Below, one piece after another: positions 41,776 through 50,149 of a DNA stretch of 64,000 nt (the first letter of the stretch is position 1; each line of letters starts with the position of its first letter). The notes below the pieces were generated by a model. It did not search any database and was not told the DNA's origin. It worked only from the letters and a program-made list of their open reading frames with translations. A program made the position numbers and the translations under genes. This stretch comes from Ruania zhangjianzhongii (lineage in GTDB: Bacteria; Actinomycetota; Actinomycetes; Actinomycetales; Beutenbergiaceae), in contig NZ_CP042828.1 in assembly GCF_008000995.1 (NCBI RefSeq), forward strand, positions 2,966,882-3,030,881. Reading direction: 5' to 3'.

Positions 41776-42912
41776 TCAGCCGCGCCCGGTACCACCGAGA
41801 TGGCGCACCACCTCGGCCACCGGCACCACGCCGAGCGGACCCTGTGCCGGGTCCACCAGCACCACCACAGAGGCGCCGGCCTGCGCCGCCCGTGCCACCC
41901 GGGCCACCGCCGCGGGGCCCTGGAACACGGTGACCACCGCCACCGGTGGCAGCGCAGTGGCCACCGCGGTCACCGTGGTGCTCGCCCGAGCAGCTGGTGG
42001 CACCGCGCGCCACGCCTCGGCGGAGACGAGCGCCACCGGTCGTGACTGGGCGGTCACCACCACCGTTGTGGCGCCGCCCGCGGCCGCAGTGTCCAGATCG
42101 GCCACTGTGGCTGAGGCGTCCACGCCGATCACCGGTGACGCCATCGCGAGCAGGTCCAGCCCACGCGCCCCCATCTGCGCCTTGGCGTGGCGGACCGAGG
42201 CGTGGGCACCGTTCCAGAGCACCGCCCCCACCACGACCGCCCAGATCGCGGTGGTGAGCGAGGGACGGTGCCCGGCCAGCAGCGGCTGCCCGAGGCTGAC
42301 CACCACCACGGTGATCGCGAGTACCTGACCGGCCCGCCCGGCCACCAGCATGCCGCGCAACCGGTCCTTTCCCGCGGCCCAGATCGCCGCTTCGAGGAGC
42401 TTGCCGCCGTCCATCGGCAACGCCGGCAGCAGGTTGAACACGGCCACGAAGGCATTCGTGTAGGTGAAGGCGAGCACGGCGAGCGCCGGCAATCCGTCGG
42501 TCACCATCCCGGCGGCCCACCCGATCCCAGCGAGCAGCACGTTGGCCGCTGGACCGGCCACGGACACGATCGCCGAGTCCGCCGGTGTACGCAGGCCACT
42601 GCCGAACGAGGTGTGTCCGCCCCAGAGGGTGATCACATACTCCCGCGCCCGGATTCCGCGGGCCCGCGCCGCCAACCCGTGGGCAAGCTCGTGGGCGAGC
42701 ACGGACACGAACAGCAACGCGGGCACGGTCAGCGCCCACAGGTAGGCCTCGATGCCCAACCGGAGGTTGCGCTGCAGCCAGGGCCCGATCACCGCGACCA
42801 GCACCACGGAGATCAGCAGCCACCCCGCGGTGACCACCACCGGGGCGCCGGCGAGCGTGCCGATGCGCCACCCGCGGGTGCGGGCTGGTTCAGCCGGCCG
42901 GGAGGAGGTCAT
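41776..42912 (-). CDS. site-2 protease family (M50) with CBS-like domain
   Basis: A 378-residue M50 intramembrane metalloprotease. The metal-binding HELAH is residues 74-78 in VSVLAHELAHGLAAR, and the second ligand set NLLPALPMDGG is intact. Membrane helices fill the first 230 residues. The remaining 140 look like a pair of CBS domains (ASPVIGVDASATVADLD ... GVVPVAEVVRHL). Family members cleave membrane proteins, often anti-sigma factors; the substrate here is unknown. The ATG at 42912 has GGAG 6 bases upstream. Its first 23 bases overlap the HAD gene. It precedes trmI by 12 bases. Confidence 0.93.
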   Translation of the reverse strand: MTSSRPAEPARTRGWRIGTLAGAPVVVTAGWLLISVVLVAVIGPWLQRNLRLGIEAYLWALTVPALLFVSVLAHELAHGLAARARGIRAREYVITLWGGHTSFGSGLRTPADSAIVSVAGPAANVLLAGIGWAAGMVTDGLPALAVLAFTYTNAFVAVFNLLPALPMDGGKLLEAAIWAAGKDRLRGMLVAGRAGQVLAITVVVVSLGQPLLAGHRPSLTTAIWAVVVGAVLWNGAHASVRHAKAQMGARGLDLLAMASPVIGVDASATVADLDTAAAGGATTVVVTAQSRPVALVSAEAWRAVPPAARASTTVTAVATALPPVAVVTVFQGPAAVARVARAAQAGASVVVLVDPAQGPLGVVPVAEVVRHLGGTGRG

Positions 42913-43621
42913 AGACAACTCCAGCGGCGATGCGGCGCAGGTCCGCCACGTCCACCTGGTCCAGGCTGGCCAGCCGGCTCCGGCCCTGCGCCGCGGGCAC
43001 CGGTACCTTCGCCTGGACGGCGAGCACCCGGGTACCGGCCGCAGTGGCCGAGGCGACTCCGGGTAGGGAGTCCTCGATGGCGACGCAGCGCGCCGGATCC
43101 ACCCCGAGCGCGGCTGCGGCCCGCAGGTACGGTTCCGGATGCGGTTTGCCCTGGTCCACCTCGTCCCCGGTGACCACGACGTCGAAGGTGCCGGTCTCGA
43201 TCCCGGCCAGCACCACGTTCGTCAGCGGCCGCCAGGACATCGTCACCAGCGCACAGGGCACACCGGCCGCGCGCACCGCCTGGAGCAGCTCGCGCGCCCC
43301 CGGTCGCCAGGGCGCGCCGTCAGCGGCGATCTGTGCCACCACCCGACGCATCAGCTCGTGCACGATCTCCTCGACCGTGCCCCGGATCCCGGCCCGGCGC
43401 TGCAGTTCACCGGCGGAGGCCTCCAGGGACATCCCGATCAGGTCCACGGCGAGGCTTTCGTCCCAGCTCCCGCCGTGCTCGGCGGACAGTGCGACCTCCG
43501 CTGCCATCCAGTACGGCTCAGTGTCCACCAGCGTGCCGTCCATGTCCCAGAGCACCGCCGCGGGTAGGTCGGTCTCAGCCGGCTGCGGGTCGGTCAGAAC
43601 CCGGTCGTCAGGGTGGGGCAA
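42890..43621 (-). CDS. HAD-superfamily phosphatase (beta-phosphoglucomutase-like)
   Basis: A 243-residue HAD hydrolase. Motif I is LWDMDGTLVDTEPYW with the two catalytic Asp residues, motif II LVTMSW, motif III with Lys in DQGKPHPEPYLRAA, and motif IV IEDSLPGVASA. A cap domain lies between motifs I and II. This subgroup includes sugar-phosphate phosphatases and phosphoglucomutases; the substrate is unknown. It uses a TTG start at 43621 with GGAG 6 bases before it. It overlaps the M50 protease gene by 23 bases. Confidence 0.9.
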   Translation of the reverse strand: MPHPDDRVLTDPQPAETDLPAAVLWDMDGTLVDTEPYWMAAEVALSAEHGGSWDESLAVDLIGMSLEASAGELQRRAGIRGTVEEIVHELMRRVVAQIAADGAPWRPGARELLQAVRAAGVPCALVTMSWRPLTNVVLAGIETGTFDVVVTGDEVDQGKPHPEPYLRAAAALGVDPARCVAIEDSLPGVASATAAGTRVLAVQAKVPVPAAQGRSRLASLDQVDVADLRRIAAGVVYDLLPAG

Positions 43622-43788
43622 CGCATTCTCCAGGGCTGGCAGTGGGAACAGGCGGGTACCGCCAGGCTATCGGCACCCACGCCTACCCCCAGCCATCCCA
43701 CACCTGGCACCGCCGGCGGTGCAGCCCGGTGAGCACCACGGCCGTAGGCCCCGCACCACCGTGTAAGCATCGTGCAAGTGGGCGTCCC

Positions 43789-43794
43789 TAGCCT
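43789..43794 (+). promoter_or_regulatory. candidate -10 for a leaderless flavoenzyme transcript
   Basis: TAGCCT is 8 bases from the ATG at 43803, so a transcript starting about 7 bases after it would begin at or within a base or two of the start codon. No clear -35 is seen. Leaderless starts are common in actinobacteria. Confidence 0.3.
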
Positions 43795-43802
43795 CGGATC
43801 GC

Positions 43803-45170
43803 ATGACTGAGACGACCACCCGCACCGATATCGTCACCACGCTACGCACCTCGCTCACCTGCCCGGTGCACGGCCCGCAGGATCCGGACTGGGAAACAGT
43901 CCGCCGCGGCTGGAACCTGTACGTCGACCAGCAACCGGACGCGATCGTCGAACCGGCGACTGTGGCCGACGTGCAGCAAGCGGTGCGCCTGGCCGCATCG
44001 TTGGACGTGCCGGTAACGGCACAGAGCAACGGCCACGGCGCCACCGAGGCGATGAGCGGCACGGTGATGATCCGCGCGCACCGGCTGCGCGACCTGACCA
44101 TCGACAGCGAGAACCGACGCGCGCGCGTCGGAGCCGGGGTGAAGTGGACGCACCTGGTCCAGGCGCTGGCCGGATCCGGGCTCACCGGCACCCCGGGAAG
44201 CACTGACGATCTCACCGTGGTGGGCTATCACCTCGGTGGCGGGCTGCCCTGGTTCGGCCGCGCCTACGGCCCCGCCGCCCGGTGGGTGCGGGCCTGGCAG
44301 GTGGTTCGTGCCGACGGGTCGCTGGCCGAGGTGAGCGCGCAGAGCGACCCGGAGCTGTTCTGGGCCCTCGGCGGCGGAGGCGGCGGGCTGGGCATCGTCA
44401 CCGCCGTGGAGATCGAGCTGCTGCCTGCGCCGCAGCTCACCGGCGGCCAGCTGATGTGGCCGGCCGAGCGTGCTGCCGAAGTGCTGCACGCGTTCGCCGA
44501 GGCGACCACCACCGCTCCCCCGGAGCTGACCCTGTGGCTCTGGCTGATCACCTTCCCACCCACCGAGCCGTTCCCGCCGGAGCTGCACGGCCGCTCGATG
44601 ATGAACCTGAACGTCACCCACCTGGGCGATCCGGCCGCCGCCGAACGCCTGCTCGCCCCGCTGCGGGCCGTGCCCGGTCTGGAGGTGGACACGGTCGCGC
44701 CGTTGCCGATCAGCGAACTGTCCACAGTGGCGAACGAACCCACCGAACCGCTGCCGGTGATGGACTGGTCCCACTTCGTGGCCGATCTGGACCCGGACTT
44801 CCAACGCGGTCTGCTCGAGGTGAACACCCCGAGCCAGGACACGGCGATGATCGCCTGCATCCGCCACCTCGGTGGTGCGTTGCGGGACGACTCGCCCACC
44901 GCCGTCGAGCCGATCACCGAGGGATACCTGCTGTTCGGATTTGCTCTGGCCGCCACCCCCGCCGACGAGCAGCGTATCCACGCGCACTGGCGTGTCCTGG
45001 AGGACCGGCTGGGTGCGCACCTGAGCGAACGCACCCACCTGAACATGCTCGGCCCGGACCCGGATCTGGCCCGCGCGCTCACCCCGGAAACGCGGCAGCG
45101 CTTGCGCCAGATCAAGGCCGCCGAGGATCCGCACGGGGTGTTCCGCAGCCACCGGCCGATCCTGGCGTGA
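43803..45170 (+). CDS. FAD-binding oxidoreductase (BBE-type)
   Basis: A 455-residue flavoenzyme of the PCMH/VAO family. The FAD domain shows PDAIVEPATVADVQQAVRLA, then the His-containing SNGHGATEAMSG, which is the likely covalent FAD-histidine region, and GYHLGGGLPWFGRAYG. A C-terminal BBE-like segment ends in DPHGVFRSHRPI. The substrate is unknown; relatives oxidise sugars, alkaloids or aromatic compounds. No Cys is seen at the usual second covalent site in the GYHLGGG region, so the cofactor may be singly linked. It is transcribed alone, divergently from the HAD gene. Confidence 0.88.
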   Translation: MTETTTRTDIVTTLRTSLTCPVHGPQDPDWETVRRGWNLYVDQQPDAIVEPATVADVQQAVRLAASLDVPVTAQSNGHGATEAMSGTVMIRAHRLRDLTIDSENRRARVGAGVKWTHLVQALAGSGLTGTPGSTDDLTVVGYHLGGGLPWFGRAYGPAARWVRAWQVVRADGSLAEVSAQSDPELFWALGGGGGGLGIVTAVEIELLPAPQLTGGQLMWPAERAAEVLHAFAEATTTAPPELTLWLWLITFPPTEPFPPELHGRSMMNLNVTHLGDPAAAERLLAPLRAVPGLEVDTVAPLPISELSTVANEPTEPLPVMDWSHFVADLDPDFQRGLLEVNTPSQDTAMIACIRHLGGALRDDSPTAVEPITEGYLLFGFALAATPADEQRIHAHWRVLEDRLGAHLSERTHLNMLGPDPDLARALTPETRQRLRQIKAAEDPHGVFRSHRPILA

Positions 45171-45243
45171 GCGGCTCTGCCGGGTCCCGGTCGGCGGCGC
45201 AGGCCGCCGCCGGTGGCCGGCGCACCTCCCGTAGGCTAGTGCG

Positions 45244-46128
45244 GTGAGTACATCCCCGCGCCATCGTGGCCTCGCTCCGGAGGACGGAAGCCAGGACACG
45301 GCACAGATTCCTCCCGCTATGGTGATCGCCGCGTTCGAGGGCTGGAACGATGCCGGTTCCTCGGCGAGCTCCGCAGTGGAGCAGATCGCCACCGAGTGGG
45401 ATGCCCGCGAGGTGAAGAGCCTGGACGTGGACACGTTCCACGACTTCCAGGTGAACCGGCCGGTGATCTCCACCGACACCGACGGCAATCGGACCCTCAG
45501 CTGGCCGGCGACCACGGTCTCGGTGACCGCCTCACCGAATCGCGGCCGCCGGGTGGTGCTGGTGCAGGGGGTGGAGCCGTCGATGCGCTGGCGAGAGTAC
45601 TGCCGGCAGGTGCTGGACGTCGTGGAGGAGCTCGGTGCCTCCACGCTGGTGTGCGTGGGGGCACTGCTCGCCGACGTTCCGCACACCCGGCCCATCCCGG
45701 TGCAGACCAGCAGTGACGATCCCCGGGTGCAGGCCCTGCTGGACGTGGAGGCCAGCGAGTACGAGGGGCCGACAGGGATCACCGGGGTACTCACCCACCT
45801 GGCCTCCGAACGCGGCCTGCATGCACTGAACGTGTGGGCGGCGGTGCCGCACTACGTCGCCCAGCCGCCCTCGCCGAAGGCTACGCTGGCGCTGCTCACG
45901 GCGCTGGAGGAACTGCTCGGTGAGCCGGTCCCGATGGGTGAGCTGTCCGAGGACGCCAAGGCCTGGCAGGACGGGGTAGACGAGCTGGCGAACGAGGATC
46001 CGGAGGTCGCCGAGTACGTCCGGCAGCTGGAGCAGGCCAAGGACACGGTGGAGCTACCCGAGGCCAGTGGGGACGCGATCGCGCGCGAGTTCGAGAAGTA
46101 CCTGCGCCGCCGCGACTCCGGGCACTGA
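45244..46128 (+). CDS. PAC2-family (proteasome assembly chaperone-like) protein
   Basis: A 294-residue PAC2-family protein. The N-terminal motif MVIAAFEGWNDAGSSASSAV and the following DFQVNRPV and VLVQGVEPSMRWREYCRQVL are characteristic. The eukaryotic and archaeal relatives assist proteasome assembly; whether bacterial members do so is not established, but they occur close to Pup-proteasome genes, as here. The GTG start at 45244 is 73 bases after the flavoenzyme stop. It is convergent with mshC, with 21 bases between the stops. Confidence 0.9.
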   Translation: MSTSPRHRGLAPEDGSQDTAQIPPAMVIAAFEGWNDAGSSASSAVEQIATEWDAREVKSLDVDTFHDFQVNRPVISTDTDGNRTLSWPATTVSVTASPNRGRRVVLVQGVEPSMRWREYCRQVLDVVEELGASTLVCVGALLADVPHTRPIPVQTSSDDPRVQALLDVEASEYEGPTGITGVLTHLASERGLHALNVWAAVPHYVAQPPSPKATLALLTALEELLGEPVPMGELSEDAKAWQDGVDELANEDPEVAEYVRQLEQAKDTVELPEASGDAIAREFEKYLRRRDSGH

Positions 46129-46149
46129 CCGCGAACGGCTCTCACCCGG

Positions 46150-47415
46150 TCAGGTCAGCTCGATCCCGAGCAGGGCGTCGATAGCGGTGATCACCTCGGC
46201 GGCGAGCGGCCCACGTGCGGCCGCCCGGTCCACCACCTCCAGGCATGCGGCGGTGTCCAGGTTATTCGCGAGCGCTTCGCGCATCTCCTGCACGACGGCG
46301 GAGCCCGGCGTGGTCTGCGCCGCTGCGGCGGGCGGGGAGGTCTCCTGGGCGTGTGCGCCGCCGGTCGCTGCCGTGGCATCGACCGCGGCGCGCCACCGGC
46401 CGAGCCGCCGGCCGGCTTCGTCCAGCTCGGCGTCGGTGTACTCCCACGACTCGCTGTAGTGGTGCGCGAGCAGCACCATGCGGATCGCCCGCACATCCAC
46501 CCCGTCGGCGAGCAGGCCGGAGACGAACACCAGGTTGCCCAGCGACTTGCTCATCTTGGTGCCCTGGTAGGCGACCAGACCGGTGTGCAGGTAGCCCCGG
46601 ATCGGCTCCTCGTCACCCGGGTGCAGGAAGCGCAGGTGGCTGGTGCCCATCTCGTGGTGCGGGAAGATCAGGTCCGCCCCGCCCCCCTCCACGGTGACCG
46701 GGAGCCCGAGGTAGTGCTCAGCCAGCGCCCCGCACTCGATGTGCCATCCGGGCCGGCCCGGACCGAGGCTGGCGCCGTCCCACCACGGTTCCCCGGCGCG
46801 GCGGCCACGCCAGAGCAGCGGGTCCAGCGGGTCCTTCTTCCCCTCGCGCTCGGGGTCCCCACCACGTTCGGCGAAGAACCGGGACATCGTCTCCGGATCG
46901 AGGTTCGAGACCGACCCGAAGCGGGAGTCGGCGCCCAGGTCGGCGTAGACATCCTGGTCCACCCGGTAGGCGGCGCCGGCGGCGACCAGTCGCTCCACTG
47001 CGGAGACCACCAGGTCGGTCGACTCGACCACGCCGATGTAGTGCTCCGGCGGGAGGACCCGCAGCGCCTGCATGTCGGTGCGGAACAGCTGCACCTGGTC
47101 GGCGGCGAGCTCGCGCCAGTCCACCCCGGTCTGCTCGGCCCGCTCCAGGAGCGGATCGTCCACATCGGTGACGTTCTGCACGTAGCGCACCTCCAGCCCG
47201 GCGTCTCGCCACACCCGGTTCAGGGTGTCGAAGGCCACATAGGTGAACGCGTGACCCAGATGGGTGGAGTCGTACGGGGTGATACCGCACACGTAGAGGT
47301 GAGCAGCGCCAGCGACGACTGGATCGAACCTCCGGCCGGTGGCGGTGTCCTGCAGCTGCGGCCGAAGGCCGGTCTCGGTCAGGACAGGGAGATGAGGATG
47401 AGGCCAGGAGTGCAC
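46150..47415 (-). CDS. mshC: cysteine:1D-myo-inosityl 2-amino-2-deoxy-alpha-D-glucopyranoside ligase
   Basis: MshC (421 residues) joins cysteine to GlcN-Ins in mycothiol synthesis, through a cysteinyl-AMP intermediate. It is a cysteinyl-tRNA synthetase relative, with the HIGH-equivalent YVCGITPYDSTHLGHA and the zinc Cys in this motif, and the KMSKS motif TKMSKSLGN. ECGALAEHYLG and DLIFPHHEMGTSH form the cysteine and zinc site. It lacks the tRNA anticodon-binding domain of full-size CysRS. It is encoded just upstream of the uppP stop, on the same strand, and probably in one operon with it. Confidence 0.96.
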   Translation of the reverse strand: MHSWPHPHLPVLTETGLRPQLQDTATGRRFDPVVAGAAHLYVCGITPYDSTHLGHAFTYVAFDTLNRVWRDAGLEVRYVQNVTDVDDPLLERAEQTGVDWRELAADQVQLFRTDMQALRVLPPEHYIGVVESTDLVVSAVERLVAAGAAYRVDQDVYADLGADSRFGSVSNLDPETMSRFFAERGGDPEREGKKDPLDPLLWRGRRAGEPWWDGASLGPGRPGWHIECGALAEHYLGLPVTVEGGGADLIFPHHEMGTSHLRFLHPGDEEPIRGYLHTGLVAYQGTKMSKSLGNLVFVSGLLADGVDVRAIRMVLLAHHYSESWEYTDAELDEAGRRLGRWRAAVDATAATGGAHAQETSPPAAAAQTTPGSAVVQEMREALANNLDTAACLEVVDRAAARGPLAAEVITAIDALLGIELT

Positions 47416-47424
47416 TCGATCAGA

Positions 47425-48276
47425 CTAACCGGCCGGAGGGGGCATCACGCTCAGCGCCCCGGCGAGCAGCAGGATCACCACCACCACTGCCAGACCGATC
47501 CGGTAGTACACGAACGGCTTGTAGGAGTAGGTGGAGACGATTTTCAGGAAAGCGATGATCACCACATAGCCGACGACGAAGGCGACCACTGTGGCCAGCA
47601 GAGTCGGCACGAAGCCCACCTGCCCGGCGGTACCGCCGCTCTTCACCAGCTGGTAGAACCCGGAGCCAAGCACCGCCGGGATCGCCAGCAGGAAGGAGTA
47701 CCGGGCGGCGGCCTCGCGGGTGTAACCCATCAGCAGACCGGCGGTGATGGTGCCGCCGGAGCGGGAGACGCCCGGAACCAGGGCGAGGGACTGGGCGAAG
47801 CCGTAGAACCAGGCGTGCTTCCAGGTCAGCTGGGTCAGGGTCCGGGTCTTGGTGCCGCGCACGTCCGCGATGCCGAGGATCACGCCGAACACGGCGAGTA
47901 GCAGTGCGGTCAGGTACAGGTTGCGCAGCGCGTTCTCGATCTGGTCCTGGAAGAGTAGTCCGAGCACCACGATCGGGATGGAGCCGAAGATCACGAACCA
48001 GCCCATCCGGGCGTCCGGGTCGGAGGTCGGCATCTGCTTCTTCCACGGCCCGATCGGCAACGATTTCGCCCAGTGGGAGATGATCCGGGCGATATCTCGC
48101 CGGAAGTAGAGCACCACGGCCGCTTCGGTGCCGATCTGCGTGATCGCGGTGAACGCGGCACCGGGGTCGGAACTCATCAGGTCGCCGACGATGCGCAGGT
48201 GCGCGCTCGAGGAGATGGGGAGGAACTCGGTCAACCCCTGTACCAGGCCCAGGATGAGGGCTTCCCACAACGTCAC
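47425..48276 (-). CDS. uppP: undecaprenyl-diphosphatase
   Basis: UppP (283 residues) recycles the lipid carrier for cell-wall synthesis. The membrane protein has the family signatures [18 protein letters not shown] with the catalytic Glu/Ser region and [19 protein letters not shown] with the catalytic Arg. Eight membrane helices are expected. I use the GTG at 48276; a TTG at 48285 is in frame but has a weaker match to relatives. It is followed by mshC after 9 bases. Confidence 0.96.
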   Translation of the reverse strand: MTLWEALILGLVQGLTEFLPISSSAHLRIVGDLMSSDPGAAFTAITQIGTEAAVVLYFRRDIARIISHWAKSLPIGPWKKQMPTSDPDARMGWFVIFGSIPIVVLGLLFQDQIENALRNLYLTALLLAVFGVILGIADVRGTKTRTLTQLTWKHAWFYGFAQSLALVPGVSRSGGTITAGLLMGYTREAAARYSFLLAIPAVLGSGFYQLVKSGGTAGQVGFVPTLLATVVAFVVGYVVIIAFLKIVSTYSYKPFVYYRIGLAVVVVILLLAGALSVMPPPAG

Positions 48277-48318
48277 GGGGTCCAAGAGTAAACGCCGCGG
48301 ACCGGTAACCTCGCACCT

Positions 48319-49275
48319 ATGGATTCACGGCGTGTGGGCGACAGCGGTCTTCGCGTGTCGTCGGTGGGGCTGGGCACGATGACCTGGGGCCGCGATACCG
48401 ACGCCGGTGACGCGGCCGACCAGCTCCGCGAGTTCCTGGACGCCGGGGGCACGCTGCTGGACACCGCCGCCACCTACTCCGACGGCGCGGCCGAAGAGGT
48501 GATCGGCGAGCTGCTGGTCGATCAGGTGCACCGCCAGGACGTGGTGCTGTGCTCGAAGGCGGGCGTACGGGACGGCCGGGTGGATGCCTCCCGCGGGGCG
48601 CTGCTCGATGCGCTGGACGCCTCCCTGTCGCGGCTCGGTACCGATCACCTGGATCTGTGGCTGGTGCAGGCGCCCGACCCGCGCACCCCGCTGGCGGAGA
48701 CCCTCTGGACGATGCAGCACGCCGTCGCGACCGGCCGCACCCGGTACGTGGGGCTGGCCAACCACCCGGCGTGGCAGCTCGCGCATGCCGCTACGGTGCT
48801 CGCCGGCGGCGCCGGGCCGTCTCTGGCGGCCGCCCAGATGGAGTACTCGTTGTTGCAGCGAGGTATCGAGCGGGAGGTCCAGCCCGCTGCGGAGGCGCTC
48901 GGCGTCGGCGTGCTGGCATGGTCGGCGCTGGGTCGCGGGGTGCTCACCGGGAAGTATCGCCGTGCGGTGCCGGCCGACTCCCGGGCCGCATCGCCGCACC
49001 TGCGCGGGTTCGTGGAGCCGTATCTGAACGACCGGGCGCGCTCGGTGGTGGAGGCGGTGGCCACTGCGGCCGATGGGTTGGGCCGGGCACCGGTGGAGGT
49101 GGCGCTGGCCTGGACCCGGGATGCACCAGGCGTGGCCAGTGCGATCATCGGTGCCCGCAGCCCCGCGCAGCTGCGCGGGGCGCTGGCGGCAGACGACCTG
49201 GAGCTGCCGGACCAGATCCGCACCGTGCTGGACGAGGTCACCGAGCCCGAGTTCGGCTACCCCGAACGTCGCTGA
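48319..49275 (+). CDS. aldo/keto reductase
   Basis: A 318-residue AKR-barrel protein that probably uses NADPH to reduce carbonyl compounds. The Asp/Tyr pair is in [19 protein letters not shown] and the Lys in VVLCSKAGV. The fourth tetrad residue, usually His in the pattern LxxxHxPD, is Gln here (DLWLVQAPD). NADP binding is suggested by [14 protein letters not shown] near the end. The substitution occurs also in some relatives and may alter the reaction type. It is divergent from uppP with about 42 bases between. Confidence 0.9.
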   Translation: MDSRRVGDSGLRVSSVGLGTMTWGRDTDAGDAADQLREFLDAGGTLLDTAATYSDGAAEEVIGELLVDQVHRQDVVLCSKAGVRDGRVDASRGALLDALDASLSRLGTDHLDLWLVQAPDPRTPLAETLWTMQHAVATGRTRYVGLANHPAWQLAHAATVLAGGAGPSLAAAQMEYSLLQRGIEREVQPAAEALGVGVLAWSALGRGVLTGKYRRAVPADSRAASPHLRGFVEPYLNDRARSVVEAVATAADGLGRAPVEVALAWTRDAPGVASAIIGARSPAQLRGALAADDLELPDQIRTVLDEVTEPEFGYPERR

Positions 49276-49323
49276 CCCGGCCCGGTTGAATCCAGCCCGC
49301 CCCAGCCCGAGTGAGTCCAGTCA

Positions 49324-49386
49324 CGCGATACCCGGCGCGCTGGGTCGTGCTCCCCGGGCACGACCGAGCACAGGAAGTATCGACTG
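49324..49386. repeat. imperfect palindromic intergenic element, copy C
   Basis: It shares with copies A and B the words CGATACCCGGCGCG, GCACGACCGA and a GTATCGACT-like end. It also has its own inverted pair GGTCGTGC/GCACGACC around CCCCGG. It lies between the convergent ends of the aldo/keto reductase gene and the small acidic gene. Confidence 0.55.
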
Positions 49387-49416
49387 CGTCCGGCCACGGG
49401 TGGGAGCGTCAGAGCG

Positions 49417-49728
49417 TCAGAGGCGCGCTTCGCCCTCGTCCGTGGGGGTGTCGGACTCGAGGTTGTCGTCCTCGAGGGCATCGTCGTCCAGGTCGTCGAA
49501 GTCGAAGTCCTCGTCGCCCTCGTCATCGCCGTCGTAGACCACCAGGGGCGTGTCCACGCCGTACTCCTCGTAGACGGCCTCGTCATAGTTCTCGAACGCC
49601 TCGGCGAGACCGTCGGCTGTGGCCAGTACGACCGGGGCTTCGTCATCCTGGACGGACTCGACCGCCTCCAGGTGCTGCTCGAAGGCCTCGATCAATCGGT
49701 CCAGCGCGGCACGCGGGTCGGTAGCCAT
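49417..49728 (-). CDS. small acidic protein of unknown function
   Basis: A 103-residue protein. The first 55 residues appear helical (DPRAALDRLIEAFEQHLEAV), then comes YEEYGVDTPLVVYDG, and the C-terminal third is almost all Asp and Glu. Similar actinobacterial proteins are often annotated as primosomal or hypothetical; I see no primase feature. The ATG at 49728 is the conserved start; the open frame continues upstream without similarity. Confidence 0.75.
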   Translation of the reverse strand: MATDPRAALDRLIEAFEQHLEAVESVQDDEAPVVLATADGLAEAFENYDEAVYEEYGVDTPLVVYDGDDEGDEDFDFDDLDDDALEDDNLESDTPTDEGEARL

Positions 49729-49843
49729 ACCGTGACCGTAGCACCCGGACCTCACGGTGGGGAGAGGCATTTTCCCGCCGCCTCGTGCCACCACACCGGC
49801 GCTTGTGTTCGACGCACTCGGGTGCGCTGGCTATCGTGCTGCC

Positions 49844-50062
49844 ATGCCGTCTTCCACCGCACCGGTAGCCGCCTCCCAGGCAGCGTACGAGTTCCGAGTG
49901 CTGACCCTTCCGGCGACCACCGCGCGCAACGAACTCCGACAGCTCCTCACCGACGAGGCCGAGTACGGCCGGTGGGAGTTGGCGCGGCACCGGATCTACC
50001 TGGGTGGCGCCCGCAAGGTGTGGCTGCGCCGCAAGATCATCCGCGTGCGCAGCACGCTCTGA
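49844..50062 (+). CDS. DUF5703 family protein
   Basis: A 72-residue basic protein of the DUF5703 family, with the characteristic YEFRVLTLPATTARNELRQL and EYGRWELARHRIYLGGARK followed by RRKIIRVR. The function of the family is unknown. The ATG at 49844 gives the family length; the longer open frame upstream is not conserved. Its stop codon lies at the start of a small tandem duplication. Confidence 0.85.
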   Translation: MPSSTAPVAASQAAYEFRVLTLPATTARNELRQLLTDEAEYGRWELARHRIYLGGARKVWLRRKIIRVRSTL

Positions 50063-50134
50063 ACCACCCAGTGCGCAGCACGCTCTGAACCCAGTGCGAG
50101 CTCGCGCCTCACCTCCCGGCGCGCCTCACCTCCC
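50045..50134. repeat. two short tandem duplications between convergent genes
   Basis: gtgcgcagcacgctctgaac at 50045-50064, which holds the DUF5703 stop, is repeated at 50071-50090. A second pair, gcgcctcacctccc, is at 50104-50117 and 50120-50133. These look like replication-slippage copies in the short region before the M20 peptidase stop. Confidence 0.85.
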
Positions 50135-50149
50135 CGTGCGCCGCAGGGC

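Noticed and set aside
46150-47415. Cysteinyl-tRNA synthetase
   Set aside because: Length, the STHLGHA motif and lack of an anticodon-binding domain fit MshC.
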